DNA from: DATHBD01 sp035296325
Lineage (GTDB): Bacteria > Actinomycetota > Actinomycetes > Mycobacteriales > Micromonosporaceae
Length of the DNA stretch: 60,308 nucleotides
Assembly: GCA_035296325.1 (NCBI GenBank)
Contig: DATHBD010000072.1
Span: 1 to 60,308, forward strand
Direction of reading: 5' to 3'
Shown here: in pieces, positions 25,201 to 35,845 of the stretch
How the letters are laid out: the number at the start of each line of letters is the position of its first letter
Position numbering within the stretch: the first letter of the stretch is position 1
Notes under the pieces: generated by a model
Told to the model about the DNA's origin: nothing
Database searches by the model: none
Seen by the model: only the letters and a program-made list of their open reading frames with translations
Translations under genes and position numbers: made by a program

Positions 25201-26801
25201 GCCGACGCCTTCGAGTTCGGCACCGCCGCGGGCTTCACCGCCGCTGTCGTGTGCGCGGCCGCGCTGACCGTGAGGGCGTACCCGTCGACGTGCAGTCGGC
25301 CCGACTTGGTATCCACAGTGGTGAACCTGCCGGGCGTCGGCGTCAACGTCAGGCGCACCCCGAACGCGGCCGCGGCCAGCGGGGTGTCCGGCTGACCCGC
25401 GGCCCGAGCGGCGAGCGCGATGTCGAGCAGCCGCAGCAGCACCGCGGTCTGAGCGTCGTCAATCTGAGCGACGCCGATCTGGGCAACGCCGGTCTGGGCA
25501 ATGTTGTCGGCGAGGCCGATGGCGGCCTCGACGCGGCGACGTTCCTCGTCAAGTTGCCGCTCGCGCAGGTGCCGCCGCGCCGCGTCGGACCGCTCCACCC
25601 GGGCGGGGCGGCCATTGCCCGCACCGGGAACCCGGCCGAACTGCACCAGCGTGCGCGACAACTCCACCGCCGGGGCATCCCACCAGGACGACCGGGTTGC
25701 GATCGCCTCCGGATCGTCGTAGGCGACACCGACGTGTCGCGGGGCGCCCAGCCCGAACACGGCGTGGAACAGCGCGTGTGCCGCTTCCTCCGACCCGGCG
25801 TTGGTAAGCCAGGCGGCCAGGTGCCGTAGCTGCGATTCGCGGCTGACCCCGCCGCGCCTCGCCTCGGTCACCCGGCGCAGCAGTGCCAGGACGTCGCCGA
25901 TGGCCGCCATGGTCGCTCCAGCAAGCCGGTCCGCCTCGCTCAGGGTATGGGCCGTGGGCGGCGCCAGCCACGACCGTAGCCCGGCCCAGCGCCGCCGCCA
26001 GTCCTCCAGCCGTTCGGACGGCGTGGTGAACAGCCGCTCGTCAGCCTCGGCCGCGGCCTCGACCAGCCGGTCCAGACCGGTGGACTCCACCTCGTACACG
26101 GCCTCGCGCAGCCGCGGTGTGTAACGCTGCAGCTCATCGTGGAAATCTCGCAGGTGCGCGAGCAGCGCGTCCTTGTGTGCGAGGAACACCTCCGGGCGCA
26201 CGTCGGGCGTGCGGCCGAGGTCGCTGAGCATGTGGTAGAAGCGGGCGGCGCGTTCGGCGACGTCGGCGAGCGCGTGGTCGAGGCGGTTGAGCTTCCGATA
26301 GACCTCCTCGGCGTCGCCGGCCGTGTTGGCGACGGCGAGCGCCTTGAGGTCGGCGAGCAGGTCAGCGAAGACCAACCGGGACAGCGTGCTGTCGTCGATG
26401 CTCGCCGCCAGCACGCTCTCCACGGCGCGGTGCGCGCGGTAGCCGGCTTCGGTGAACTGGTAGACGGAGTGGCGGTTGCGGTACTCGGCCAGGGTGGTGG
26501 CGCGGGCGCCGTCCTGACCGCGGTCCAGTACGCCCCAGTCCACCAGCGCGTCGAGCAGGCGAGGCAGCTCCAGGCCCGCCGGGTCGGGGCACTCCGGGCG
26601 CGCCGCCGCCATGTCGGCCAGGGTGGCAGCCACCTCGGAGGTGTGCAACACGACGTGGTAGCTGGCCCGGGCGGCGTCGAAGGCGCGCAGGACCCAGAGG
26701 TAGCCGAGCCGGTTTTCCGCCGTGACGTAGCCGAACAGGCGCATCCGGTCGTCGAGCCCGAAGTCGTCGAGCCCGAACGACGGCGTGCCCGACCGCTCCA
26801 T
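25197..26801 (-). CDS. jetA: Wadjet type II JetA, MukF-like kleisin subunit (DUF2397/TIGR02677, 534 aa)
   Basis: The N-terminal winged helix starts with RLFGYVTAENRLGYLWVLRA and ASYHVVLHTSEVAATLAD, followed by a helical body (TTLAEYRNRHSVYQFTEAGY, LSRLVFADLLADLKALAV, EEVYRKLNRLDHALADVAE) and a C-terminal part rich in Ala. It is the kleisin that closes the SMC ring. The ATG at 26799-26801 has GGAGGA eight bases upstream. It is the first gene of the jetABCD operon; the first residues contain a doubled FGLDD. About 500 bp of non-coding DNA separates it from the upstream helicase operon. Confidence 0.9.
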   Translation of the reverse strand: MERSGTPSFGLDDFGLDDRMRLFGYVTAENRLGYLWVLRAFDAARASYHVVLHTSEVAATLADMAAARPECPDPAGLELPRLLDALVDWGVLDRGQDGARATTLAEYRNRHSVYQFTEAGYRAHRAVESVLAASIDDSTLSRLVFADLLADLKALAVANTAGDAEEVYRKLNRLDHALADVAERAARFYHMLSDLGRTPDVRPEVFLAHKDALLAHLRDFHDELQRYTPRLREAVYEVESTGLDRLVEAAAEADERLFTTPSERLEDWRRRWAGLRSWLAPPTAHTLSEADRLAGATMAAIGDVLALLRRVTEARRGGVSRESQLRHLAAWLTNAGSEEAAHALFHAVFGLGAPRHVGVAYDDPEAIATRSSWWDAPAVELSRTLVQFGRVPGAGNGRPARVERSDAARRHLRERQLDEERRRVEAAIGLADNIAQTGVAQIGVAQIDDAQTAVLLRLLDIALAARAAGQPDTPLAAAAFGVRLTLTPTPGRFTTVDTKSGRLHVDGYALTVSAAAHTTAAVKPAAVPNSKASA

Positions 26802-27309
26802 CCGGCGTCCTCCTCCTCAGCGGCCCCCACCGTACCGAGGGTGGGCCGGATCTGACACCTTCCGGCGCTCGGCCAGCGGCCTCGTTCACACCCACGCGGG
26901 ATCGCCGACGATCGGGGACGCGGTGTCTTGGTGGATCGGCGACGGACATTGCACGCCGGGGCCCATACCCGACCCGTCCCGTGCTCGTTGAGTAATCCAG
27001 ATCAATGATCGCTCCAGTTGGGGGATCGATGGTTGCCTGGAGTCGTAGTCGTACCACCACCCCGCGCCCTGCCCGTAGCTCCACCCGTGGCCCGGACTTC
27101 CCGTCGGTTGGTCGTTCATCGCCTGGGTGTAGCAGGAAACCAACTGGAGCCGATCAAGGACACCGGGTAGGACGCGCTGGCCGCCATCCTCAGCGAGTTG
27201 GTCGAGCTCGAATGTGCGTGCAAAGCTTCCTAGAGCGACCTTGCCCGGCATGGATGACAGCGCTGGCCGGTCATCCATCCCGAACCGTCCGCCGCATGCG
27301 CCCACTACG
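26802..27309. other. Gap between the helicase operon and jetA
   Basis: The 508 bp carry no gene I can support. A minus-strand reading gives MNDQPTGSPGHGWSYGQGAG and later WYDYDSRQPSIPQLERSL, but it lacks a clear ribosome binding site and ends without a family match. The jetA promoter must lie here. Confidence 0.4.
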
Positions 27310-29463
27310 TCATGAGGACCGTCGTAACACTGCGAGTTCGTCACGTGCCCGAGTGGCCGCGACGTAGACCAATGACCGGGCGCGCAGTTCGGCATCGGCA
27401 CGCTCCGACTCATCCAGCCCGCTTCGCCGGCTCCTTTCAGCCGCGGTCTGGAGGCCACTGTCGGCGAGGACCACCTTGGAGAACTCCATGCCCTTGGCTC
27501 GGTGCATCGTCATGACGAGCGCGCGCCCAGTCGGAGGCTTGTCGCGGTCGACGGCCCTGACCGGCACGCCTCGTTCACCAAGGGCGTTGACGACCCGCTC
27601 CCGCTGGTACCTGTCGTGCACGAGAACGGCGATCGTTTCGGGTGCAGTTCCGGTCTTCAGCCAGACCCGCAGGCGCTCCGCGATGGCGTCGAGTTCGTTT
27701 GCCAGCGACTGGGTTTCTTGAACGTGCGGCGCCGGTCCTGACCGAGCCGACCGGTAGCCGGTCACCTCGGATTGCTCCTCGAGATCCACGTAGGCTCCGC
27801 CCTCGAGGATGGCCATGGCGTAGCGCAGGTTCTGCGCGGTGGTCCGGTAGTTGAGGGTGAGGCGTTGCGACCGTCCGACGATGCGGATGCCGTATCGGCT
27901 GAGGACGGTGCGTGCTCCATAGATGCGCTGGTGGGAGTCCTCGGCGATGAACAAATCGTCGGGGCCTGAGCCCACGATCGCACGCAGCAACTGCCAGTGG
28001 GTGGGCGACAGATCCTGGCCCTCGTCCACCAGCACATGATCGGCCGCGGGGAGTGGCTGGCCGTCGGTGCCTTCGAGGTGCGCGGCGGCGACGGCGGCTG
28101 CCTCGGCGAAGTCGAGGGTCCCGTCGATACGGTTCTGCGCCCGGTAGGCAGCGATCAGCTGCCACACGGCAGCTCGCTTGGTCCGGTCGAGCGCCAAACC
28201 TCGCCCCGGCCGGCGTACCCGCAGGTAGCCTGCCTCATTCTGCACCCGGTGCGGCAGGACAACGAGCGAGTACTCGGCCGCGAGGAAGGTCTCGTTTGCG
28301 ATCTCGGTCGGCAGGTCGGTGCGGGACGATTCCAGGATTTCGCGCCATCGTGCGCTTGGAGCGCGGCCGGTGGGAGCGGACCGGGCCTCACCGATCACGC
28401 GAGTCACCGCATCGGCGATGCCAGGTCCGGCCGCGCGGATTACCGCGGCGGCCAGCGCGTCGACACCGGCCACGTATACGCCGGATTCGCCGAGGGTGGT
28501 GGCTTGTTTAGTCCCCGGGTCCAGTCGTCCGAGGCTGTCGCGAAGCGACTCCGCGAGGTTGGTGGTGAAGGTCGTGAGAACGATGCGCGCTGCCGCGTTG
28601 CGGCGGGCCAGCGCGCGGGCACGGTGGACGAGGACGACGGTCTTACCCGTCCCGGCGCCCCCCGACAATCGGAACGCGCCGGAGTGCGAGCGCTCGACGT
28701 ATCGACGCTGTTCCGGATGCAGGAAGACCCGCCAAGCGCCGAAATCTCCGCCCTGGATGACCCGGCGCAGTTCGTCCTGATCGTCGATGAAGGCGAACTG
28801 TGCCTGAGCGGCGGGCTGTTTGAGGGAGATCAGGAGGTCTTCGTCCTCGTTCTTGGACGGCACCGGCTGGGCAAGCTGCAGCCGATCGACAATCGATTCG
28901 ATCGAATCGCTTGTGGCCAGGTCAACGAGCAGCAGGCCGAGCCAGCCGTCATGCCGTTGAGCCAGCGTGAGCACCGCATCCTCGTCAGCAGCCGCCAGGG
29001 CCTGTTCGGCGACGTCCCCAGGGACTCCCAACCGCTCGACAAGCTCGGCGCGGGTACGCCCGAGGCGAACGAGGAGTGGCTCGGGCGGCGACACCGCGAC
29101 GGTGGGGGGTGTCGGGGGGACAACCGGTTTCGACGGCGTGACCTCGTCGATCTGCGGCAGCCCGTTGACGGGGTTCACCTTGAGTCGCACCCGTGCGGCC
29201 ACCACGAGCGCGTCGTCGTGGGGCCAGACCCCGTGGACGACATAGTGGGACTCGCCGTCGCCGTCGAGCCGGAACATCACTGCCCGCCAGAACTTGTCGA
29301 CTCGACCGGTGCGGACCCGTGAGTCGGCCGCGTGTTGGATCGGTTCGACGTGCAGGCCGGATGCGGTGTCGTCGGTGGAGAGTTTCTGCAGGAACGCCAT
29401 GGCTTTGGCGCGTACCGACCCATCGAGCTTGACGGGCCATTTCGTCATGATGATGGTGGGCAT
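27310..29463 (-). CDS. UvrD/Rep-type superfamily 1 helicase with RelE-like N-terminal domain (717 aa)
   Basis: Helicase motifs are complete: FRLSGGAGTGKTVVLVHRAR (Walker A), HVLVDEGQDLSPTHWQLL (motif II), LNYRTTAQNLRYAMA (motif IV), VMTMHRAKGMEFSKVVLADS (motif V) and LVYVAATRARDELAVLRRS (motif VI). Residues 1-110 read TKWPVKLDGSVRAKAMAFL, LHVEPIQHAADSRVRTGRVD, KFWRAVMFRLDGDG and YVVHGVWPHDDALVVAARVR, the strand pattern of RelE/ParE-type toxins (a basic RVRTGRVDKFWR core). The ATG (29461-29463) shares its last base with the upstream stop (TGATG). It is the last gene of the six-gene operon. SF1 helicases of this kind often serve as defence effectors. The RelE-like call is by pattern only. Confidence 0.82.
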   Translation of the reverse strand: MPTIIMTKWPVKLDGSVRAKAMAFLQKLSTDDTASGLHVEPIQHAADSRVRTGRVDKFWRAVMFRLDGDGESHYVVHGVWPHDDALVVAARVRLKVNPVNGLPQIDEVTPSKPVVPPTPPTVAVSPPEPLLVRLGRTRAELVERLGVPGDVAEQALAAADEDAVLTLAQRHDGWLGLLLVDLATSDSIESIVDRLQLAQPVPSKNEDEDLLISLKQPAAQAQFAFIDDQDELRRVIQGGDFGAWRVFLHPEQRRYVERSHSGAFRLSGGAGTGKTVVLVHRARALARRNAAARIVLTTFTTNLAESLRDSLGRLDPGTKQATTLGESGVYVAGVDALAAAVIRAAGPGIADAVTRVIGEARSAPTGRAPSARWREILESSRTDLPTEIANETFLAAEYSLVVLPHRVQNEAGYLRVRRPGRGLALDRTKRAAVWQLIAAYRAQNRIDGTLDFAEAAAVAAAHLEGTDGQPLPAADHVLVDEGQDLSPTHWQLLRAIVGSGPDDLFIAEDSHQRIYGARTVLSRYGIRIVGRSQRLTLNYRTTAQNLRYAMAILEGGAYVDLEEQSEVTGYRSARSGPAPHVQETQSLANELDAIAERLRVWLKTGTAPETIAVLVHDRYQRERVVNALGERGVPVRAVDRDKPPTGRALVMTMHRAKGMEFSKVVLADSGLQTAAERSRRSGLDESERADAELRARSLVYVAATRARDELAVLRRSS

Positions 29464-32400
29464 CAGGGCTCTCCGCGTTGGTCGGACCAGGATGACGAGG
29501 CCGCGCCGGTCACGGCTACCAGGATTGCTTCTGGCTTGGCTTCGATGACGTGCCAGCCAGAAGCTTCCAGTTCTTCGCGGTCCTCGTCGGGCATGTCGAA
29601 GGACGCAACCGCAATGTGCAGTCGCGGCCAGGACAGGTCTAGGGGAATTCCCTGCGGACCTTCCACGCCGACTACCGGCGCGGGAAGCCCGGAATGCTGG
29701 GCGAGTGCCACGATGAGGTCCCGTTCTGCTCCGGGGGCGGCGGTCTCGTATGCAACAGACCATCCTTCCTCCGCCCCTTCGGGCAGACCCGACGGCGCAG
29801 GCGAGCGCGGTTCCGGACGCTGCGCCCGGTCGCAGGCATTGAGGCTGGTGGTGGTGGTGATGGTGGTCGGCCAGTCGCGCAGCGCGAGCAGGTTTGAAAG
29901 TCGCAGCCATTGTCGCCATGCCGGACCGTGGGCCTCGTCAAGGGCGCCATCGCGGTCGTCCAGGACGACAGCGACGTCGATGACCGCGCCGCGTGGTTCG
30001 ACGACGACGGCGAGGGCTCCGGAACGCCATACCATCAGCTGGCGATCATTGGCGGCCGGCATGGCCTCCCCGAGCAGCACCGAGTGGCCGATCTCGGCGA
30101 GCTGCACCCCTTGTGATGCCTGCACCGGCCGGGCTGCGCCCAACAGGAACATCGGCACGGCACGCGCGACGGTGCGGACGTCGTGCGGTGCCGGTGACGA
30201 GATCCAGTCGATGATCCAGTCGATTGGACCCCTGCGGAGTGCCTCATAAGCTGCAGGTGTCGCCATGAATGCGGGCTGGCTGATCAATTGACGGACCGTG
30301 TGTTCCGAGAACCACGGCGGCGGGGCAGCCACCGCCTGCTCAGCTTCAGCGACGTCCTGGGCGGTGATACCGAGGACGATGCGTCCGGTTCCTCGCAGTA
30401 CGTCGCGTTTGCGCGTGTCCTCGGCTAGCCGGTTGCGTGCACCGGTGGCGTGGAACGTGCGCCCGTCGGTGAAGACCGCCACCGTCGGCACGGTGGTGTC
30501 GTTCGTCTCCAGCACGAAGTCTGGCTTCGAATCCTCCAAGTTGATCTGCGGCGTCAGCGTCCATTGCCGCGAGCCGCCGGGAAGGGTGAATCTGACCGCG
30601 ATCCCCGAGGCTTTCGGCACTTCCCCGATGGCCGCGCCGAGCGTCTTGAGGCGGTTGACGATGAGCTTGCGGAACCGTTGCTCCAGATGCGACTCCGGGT
30701 CCTCCCGCGGCGGCGTTTCGCTGATGGTCCATGAGGTGCCCGGATCGGCGGAAACATTGAGCAGCACGCGGAGATGGCGTTCGGCCGAGGCCCGTGATGC
30801 CCGTCGCACGGCCGTGGGTGCGACGAACGGCAGTAGGCAGCGGTGGCAGGCGAGGCGTTCCTCGTGGCGACACTCGCAGGTGCGGACCCGTTCCCACGCC
30901 CGTACCAGGAGATCGCGTAGACGGTCCGGGGCTGCCATCTCGGCGAGGTATCCGGTGCCGCCAGGGACGACGTCGTGCAGCAGGATCGCCTCATGGTTGT
31001 CTGTGCCGTCGGTGAGGGTCGGGTCCACGATGTGCTCGACCCGGATGTGGTCGGGGTGCCCGCCGATCTGCTCACGGAGCCCGAGCAGTACGGCCGCCGC
31101 CAGGCTCGGCACGGCACGGCGAAATCGTCGCCGAGGGTTACCTGGTTGGGAAGGCGGAGGATCAGGCCCTGGGTGCGCAGCGTTCGGGACAGCGCGACGG
31201 TGCTTGTGTTCTCGGTCGCCGAGTTACGGTACTGGCACCAGGGTCGGTGCTCGTGCGGGCGGTTGCGCCCAGTGTCGGTGTCCAGCTTTCCGCAACCGGC
31301 GCACACGCGGAACAGCACTCCAGCCCGTTCATCGCCGGCGATGACGCGCGACATGCCGTGCCCCGGCGGTCCGATGTTGACCCACCGCACGTCCAGCGCA
31401 CGGACGTAGGTGCACCCGAGCCCGGTCCCTTCGACGAACCACTGCCGGCGAATCTGCGCCGGATCGACGTCTGCTGTTGTGATCACCTGGAACGGCACCC
31501 GGTCGCGCTGGTCCCGTCGGTCGGAGATCATGACTTCGTCGCGGCGAATCTCCGCGGTGACATGGGTCAGTTCGACCACGTCCAACCGCTGACCGGTGTC
31601 GGCGATCCCCCGGCTGCCGCAGCGGGGACAGTCGGGGATCTGCCGTTCCGATCCCGACTCTGCGATGTCGGCGGCATAGCCGCAGCTGGGGCAGAACACC
31701 CACGGTCGGATTGATTCACCGTCGAGGCCCAGGTCGATCGCGTCGATGGCGATCTCCCATCCCCGGGCATAGAACGTCGCGCCCGGGGCGAAGTCCCGGA
31801 TCGCCTGCGCGGACCCCCGCTGGAACTGCGCGTGCTCGCTCTGAAAGGTATTGGTATCGGGATCGGTCCAGCTCAGGCCGACATCAAGAGTCACCGTGTC
31901 GTCGAGAAGGGTGTAGTTCGGCAGCAGCCCGTACTCCTCCAACACGCCGATCCAGTACTCCCCGCGCAGGCGCGACAACTGCCCGTTGGTCAGCGCGCGG
32001 GCCGCCCGCGCGGAGCGCAGGGCCCGCCGATCGTCGTCGGTGGCCGCAGGCGACTGCTCCTTCGCGATGAGCTCCGGCAACACCTCGTCAATCCTGGTGA
32101 GGCGTTGCTTGAGGGTCTGGACGGTTAGCTGCCATCGGCGGCTGGCCGCGTGGATGTGCCCGGCGAACACGCTTGTGCCGAGGCCGGCCGTCGGCCGCAG
32201 CCACTCCCCCAGTTCATGGACGACCGCGTCGTCGAGGTCGGTGAAGGCTGCGCAGAACCTGGCGAGTTGCCGGTCGACGTCATGCTCCGCCTGTGCGATC
32301 AGGTCGGCGAGGAAGGTGCCCGGCTCGCTCGACCCGATGGCGCCGGCCGCGGATCTCGGGTGCGGCCGGTTGGCGTCGCGGGCCATTTCGTCGACGAGAT

Positions 32401-35400
32401 GTGCGGTGTACTGCCGGCGCAGGATCTCCTCGGCCTGCAGATAGGTCGCGGGAGGGCGCACCTCGCCGTTAATGATGGAGAGCGGGTCGCCGAGCTTGGG
32501 CAGGTGCTCGCCGCGCCCGGTGACGTAGGCGAGGTTGAGCGCGTTGCCGGTGAGCCGTCCAGCCCGGCCGACGCGTTGCAGGTACGAGGCGACGGTGCGC
32601 GGCAGCGAGGAAAGGAAGACGGCGGACAGGTCCCCGATGTCGATACCCATCTCCAGCGTCGGCGTTGCCACCAGGACGTTGGGGGACTGTGGGTCCGCGC
32701 CCGCGCCCTTGAAGCCCTCCTCGTAACGCAGGCGGGTCTCGTCATCGAGCAGGCTCGTATGCTCTCGGGCCACGATCCGCCGCATGTCGGGTGACGCGTA
32801 CAGCCGGCGGTAGAAGTTGTCGGCCAGCGGTTCCCGGGCGAGCCGGCCTCGGCAGCGCACCAGCAGGCAGGGTGCGCCGGCGAGTTGGTCGACCGATGTG
32901 ATGCTCCCCGGGGTGACGGCGCGGCAGGTGTCGCAGACGAGCAGGTGCCGCCCGGCGTTGAGATCCTCGGCGGAGGTGGGGGCAAGCACCACCCCCGAGG
33001 ACGGAATCGCGTACACCAGAGCGCCGGAATCGCTGGTCATGGCGGTGAGGACGCCGTCGCGGGCGAGCCGATCGAGCAACAGCCGGACGAGCTTGCCACC
33101 GTCGCCCGGGCTGACCGGCAGCACCCGGGACGTCCAGCGCGCATACCAGGATTGGGACGAGGTGACCGAGTCAAGGCCACCATCCCGGACCGGGTCGGCG
33201 GGCCCTCCAACGCGGGGATACGCGGGGGCCGGACGATCACGAGGGAACGCTGGCATGCCATCGCTGCGTGGGCGGCCACCCCAGATGGCCCAGCGGCGAC
33301 CGTCCTCCTGTCGGAACCGGTTGAACCAAGGATGATCGATGGCGCCTTGGGCGCGCAGGCGGTCGAGCACCCCCCGTACCCACTGCACGAGCACGGTGTC
33401 GTCCGGTTCCGCTCCGGAGGCATCGAGGGTGTCCTGCAGGTCAAAGCCCTGCAGGACCGCGCGGGCCGCGCCCGCCATCTTGGTCGGGTGTCCGGCCTCG
33501 ACCTCGGCGGCGACCGCGCCGGTCAGTTCGAGCGTCCGGCCGGTACGCGAGTTGAGGCCGAATTCCAGGGCCGCGTCGAGGGCCAGCCGCTTGCCGACCC
33601 GTGACCGCACACTCGACGGCACTCCCCGCAGGGTCGATGCCTGCCAGAACTCGGTGAACGACTCCCGGTCGGCGCAGTCCGGCGCGATGATCCGGTACCG
33701 CGCGAACCGATCATTGCCGGCCCGGCGGATGACCTCGTCAACGAGCGCGTCCAGGTTCAACGCGCCCTCCTCGACGGCAGCCCGCAGCGCAGCGCGCAGT
33801 GTCAACGTGTGCGACCGGGCCTGCACGAACCCGGCCCGGTGCGCGGCGTCCTGCACGGAGTCGGTGAAGACCAGCGCCTTCTTCTCCCGCGGGTCCAGCT
33901 CGGGCGAGCCGAAGAGGGTGGACAGCGACACCGACAGCAGGGTGGCGATGGCGCTGCCGAGGAACCGGATGCCGTCCTGCTGCCCGCACGACGGGCAGGT
34001 GTCGTTCTTCGCGTCCTCGTCGGCGTCCTTGCCGACGGTCGTCAGTACGGGCAGCACCCAGCCGTTGCGCAGGTCCGGGTCGTCGTCGGGCGGCGCCGCG
34101 GTCAGCAGTTCACGGCTGCCTACGGAAAACCAGACCAGACCTTCGGTCTGCTGGTCGCGCAGGTACGCGGCGTCCGCCTCGGCGGGAGCGTACAGCAGGG
34201 GTCGGAATCGGCCCTCCCGCGCGGCGTGGTTGCGGCGGATCGTTTCGTCGTCGACCGCGAGGCTCGTGCCCACGGGCGCCAGGGACACTCCCCACCCGGA
34301 CCGGCCGCAGTGCCGGCAGTAGATGGCCGGAAAGGACGGGCGTACGTCGTCGACGTCGCTGCCGGCCACCGGAGGGCCGTCGTCACCCCAGCGGAACCGG
34401 GCGGTCGAGTCAGCCGCCCGGTCGACTCGGCTCAGCTCCCGCACCCACAGGTGTGCGTCGACCGAGAGCGCGCCCCGCCCGTTGACGGCCCGCACGTGGC
34501 CCAGGGCGGCGATGACGTGCGACAGCATCAGCTCCCACTGCGGATCGACCCCGGCGCTGGCGAGGCTGGCCGTCGGCCCGGCGATGCGAGAAACGGGATG
34601 GTCAAGCCCGACCGCGTTGCTCGCCAGATCGGCCAGCTGCCGCACGAGCGGGTGCGCCTTGGTCAACGCGAGCAGCAGTGCTGGGTCTGCCTGCGCCATT
34701 CGCGTCGCGGGGCCACGCCACAGGTGCCCCAGCACCACGCGGGCCAGCGCGGCGCCGGTGGGGTCCGGGCCCAGCTCCGCCACTGCCGCGTTTGCCTCCG
34801 CCGGGCTGATGGTCTCGGCGATGGCGAATCCGGCTGTCGCGACCACCTCGTCGGCGTCGCCGGCCCACTCGTCGAAGTCCAGCCGCGACTCCGTGACCAC
34901 GGCGTCGCGGTCGAACGCCTCGCCGAACACCGTGCGGGCGAACTTCAGCATGTCCCCCGGGTCGTCCTCGCCACCCAGCGTCGCCGACGTCGCCACCGGA
35001 GTAATCCGCCCCAGCGGTCGGGCCCGGTCGTCCTCGCGAATGCTCGGATCGTCGGCCTGCCAGTGGCTCTTGAGCGCGATCCCGAGGCGGCGCAGCAGCA
35101 TGGCGACATCGGTGCCCTGCGCGCCGTCGTAAGTGTGGAACTCGTCGAGCACCAGGTACTGCAGGCTGGTCGCGGATTGCCGCCACATGGCCTGGTCCTC
35201 GTGCCGCAGCAGGAGCTGGTCGAGCATCTTGTAGTTGGTAAGCAGGATGTCGGGTGCCGCGTCGCGCATGATCCCGCGGTCGGTGATGAGACCGTCCTCG
35301 GTGACCATGGTCCGTGGGCGGCCCTGCTGCCCGGTGTACAGCGCGGCGGTGACCGACCGCAGCTCCGGGTGCCCTGTCAGGATCTGGGTCAGGCGCAGCG

Positions 35401-35845
35401 CCTGGTCGTTGGCCAGGGCGTTCATCGGGTAAAGGATGAGCGCCTTCATGCCCGTCACGCCCTCGCGGCGGGCCCGCAGCACATGGTCGAGAATCGGGTA
35501 GAGGAACGCCTCAGTCTTGCCCGAGCCCGTGCCGGTGGTGATGAGCGTCGGTTGCGGACGGCGGCCGCCCAGAGACGACAGGCGCGCGAACGCCGCCGCC
35601 TGGTGCCCGTAAGGCGGAAACCCCTCATACCACTGCAGGGCGTTGCGCCAGCCCTCGTCCGCCGGCCGGAACGGCAGCCGCAGACGAACGTACGGCCCCT
35701 TGAACATGCCGGTGGTCGGGTCGGACAGGAAGCGGTCGAGGCCGTGGCGGGCGTCCTCGTCGGTCAGGGCGAACGTCGTGGTCAGGTAGTCGACCAGGCT
35801 GTCCCGGATGCTCCCCGCCTGAATGGTAGGCAGCAACTCACTCAT
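29463..35845 (-). pseudogene. Giant DEAD/DEAH helicase with C-terminal DUF1998 domain, frame broken by a 5-bp duplication (DrmA+DrmB/DruE-like)
   Basis: The first frame (from ATG 35843-35845) has TGTGSGKTEAFLYPILDHVL (Walker A, about residue 100), YLVLDEFHTYDGAQGTD (motif II, about 232), helicase C motifs (LLVATPTLEMGIDIGDLSAV; SYLQRVGRAGRLTGNAL) and zinc clusters CPSCGYAADIAE and CPRCG. It reads sensibly to FAVP at about 31115 and then becomes nonsense to 30554. In the second frame the DUF1998 end continues perfectly: SLAAAVLLGLREQIGG, LLHDVVPGGTGYLAEM, CECRHEERLACHRCLLPF. At 31108-31117 the plus strand has GGCAC twice. Dropping one copy joins both frames into one 2,125-residue protein. The stop is at 29463-29465. 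The damage may be real, a sequencing error, or phase variation. Confidence 0.85.

Noticed and set aside
26886..27458. A 190-codon minus-strand reading upstream of jetA
   Set aside because: It overlaps the end of the UvrD-type gene, has no ribosome binding site and shows no family pattern.
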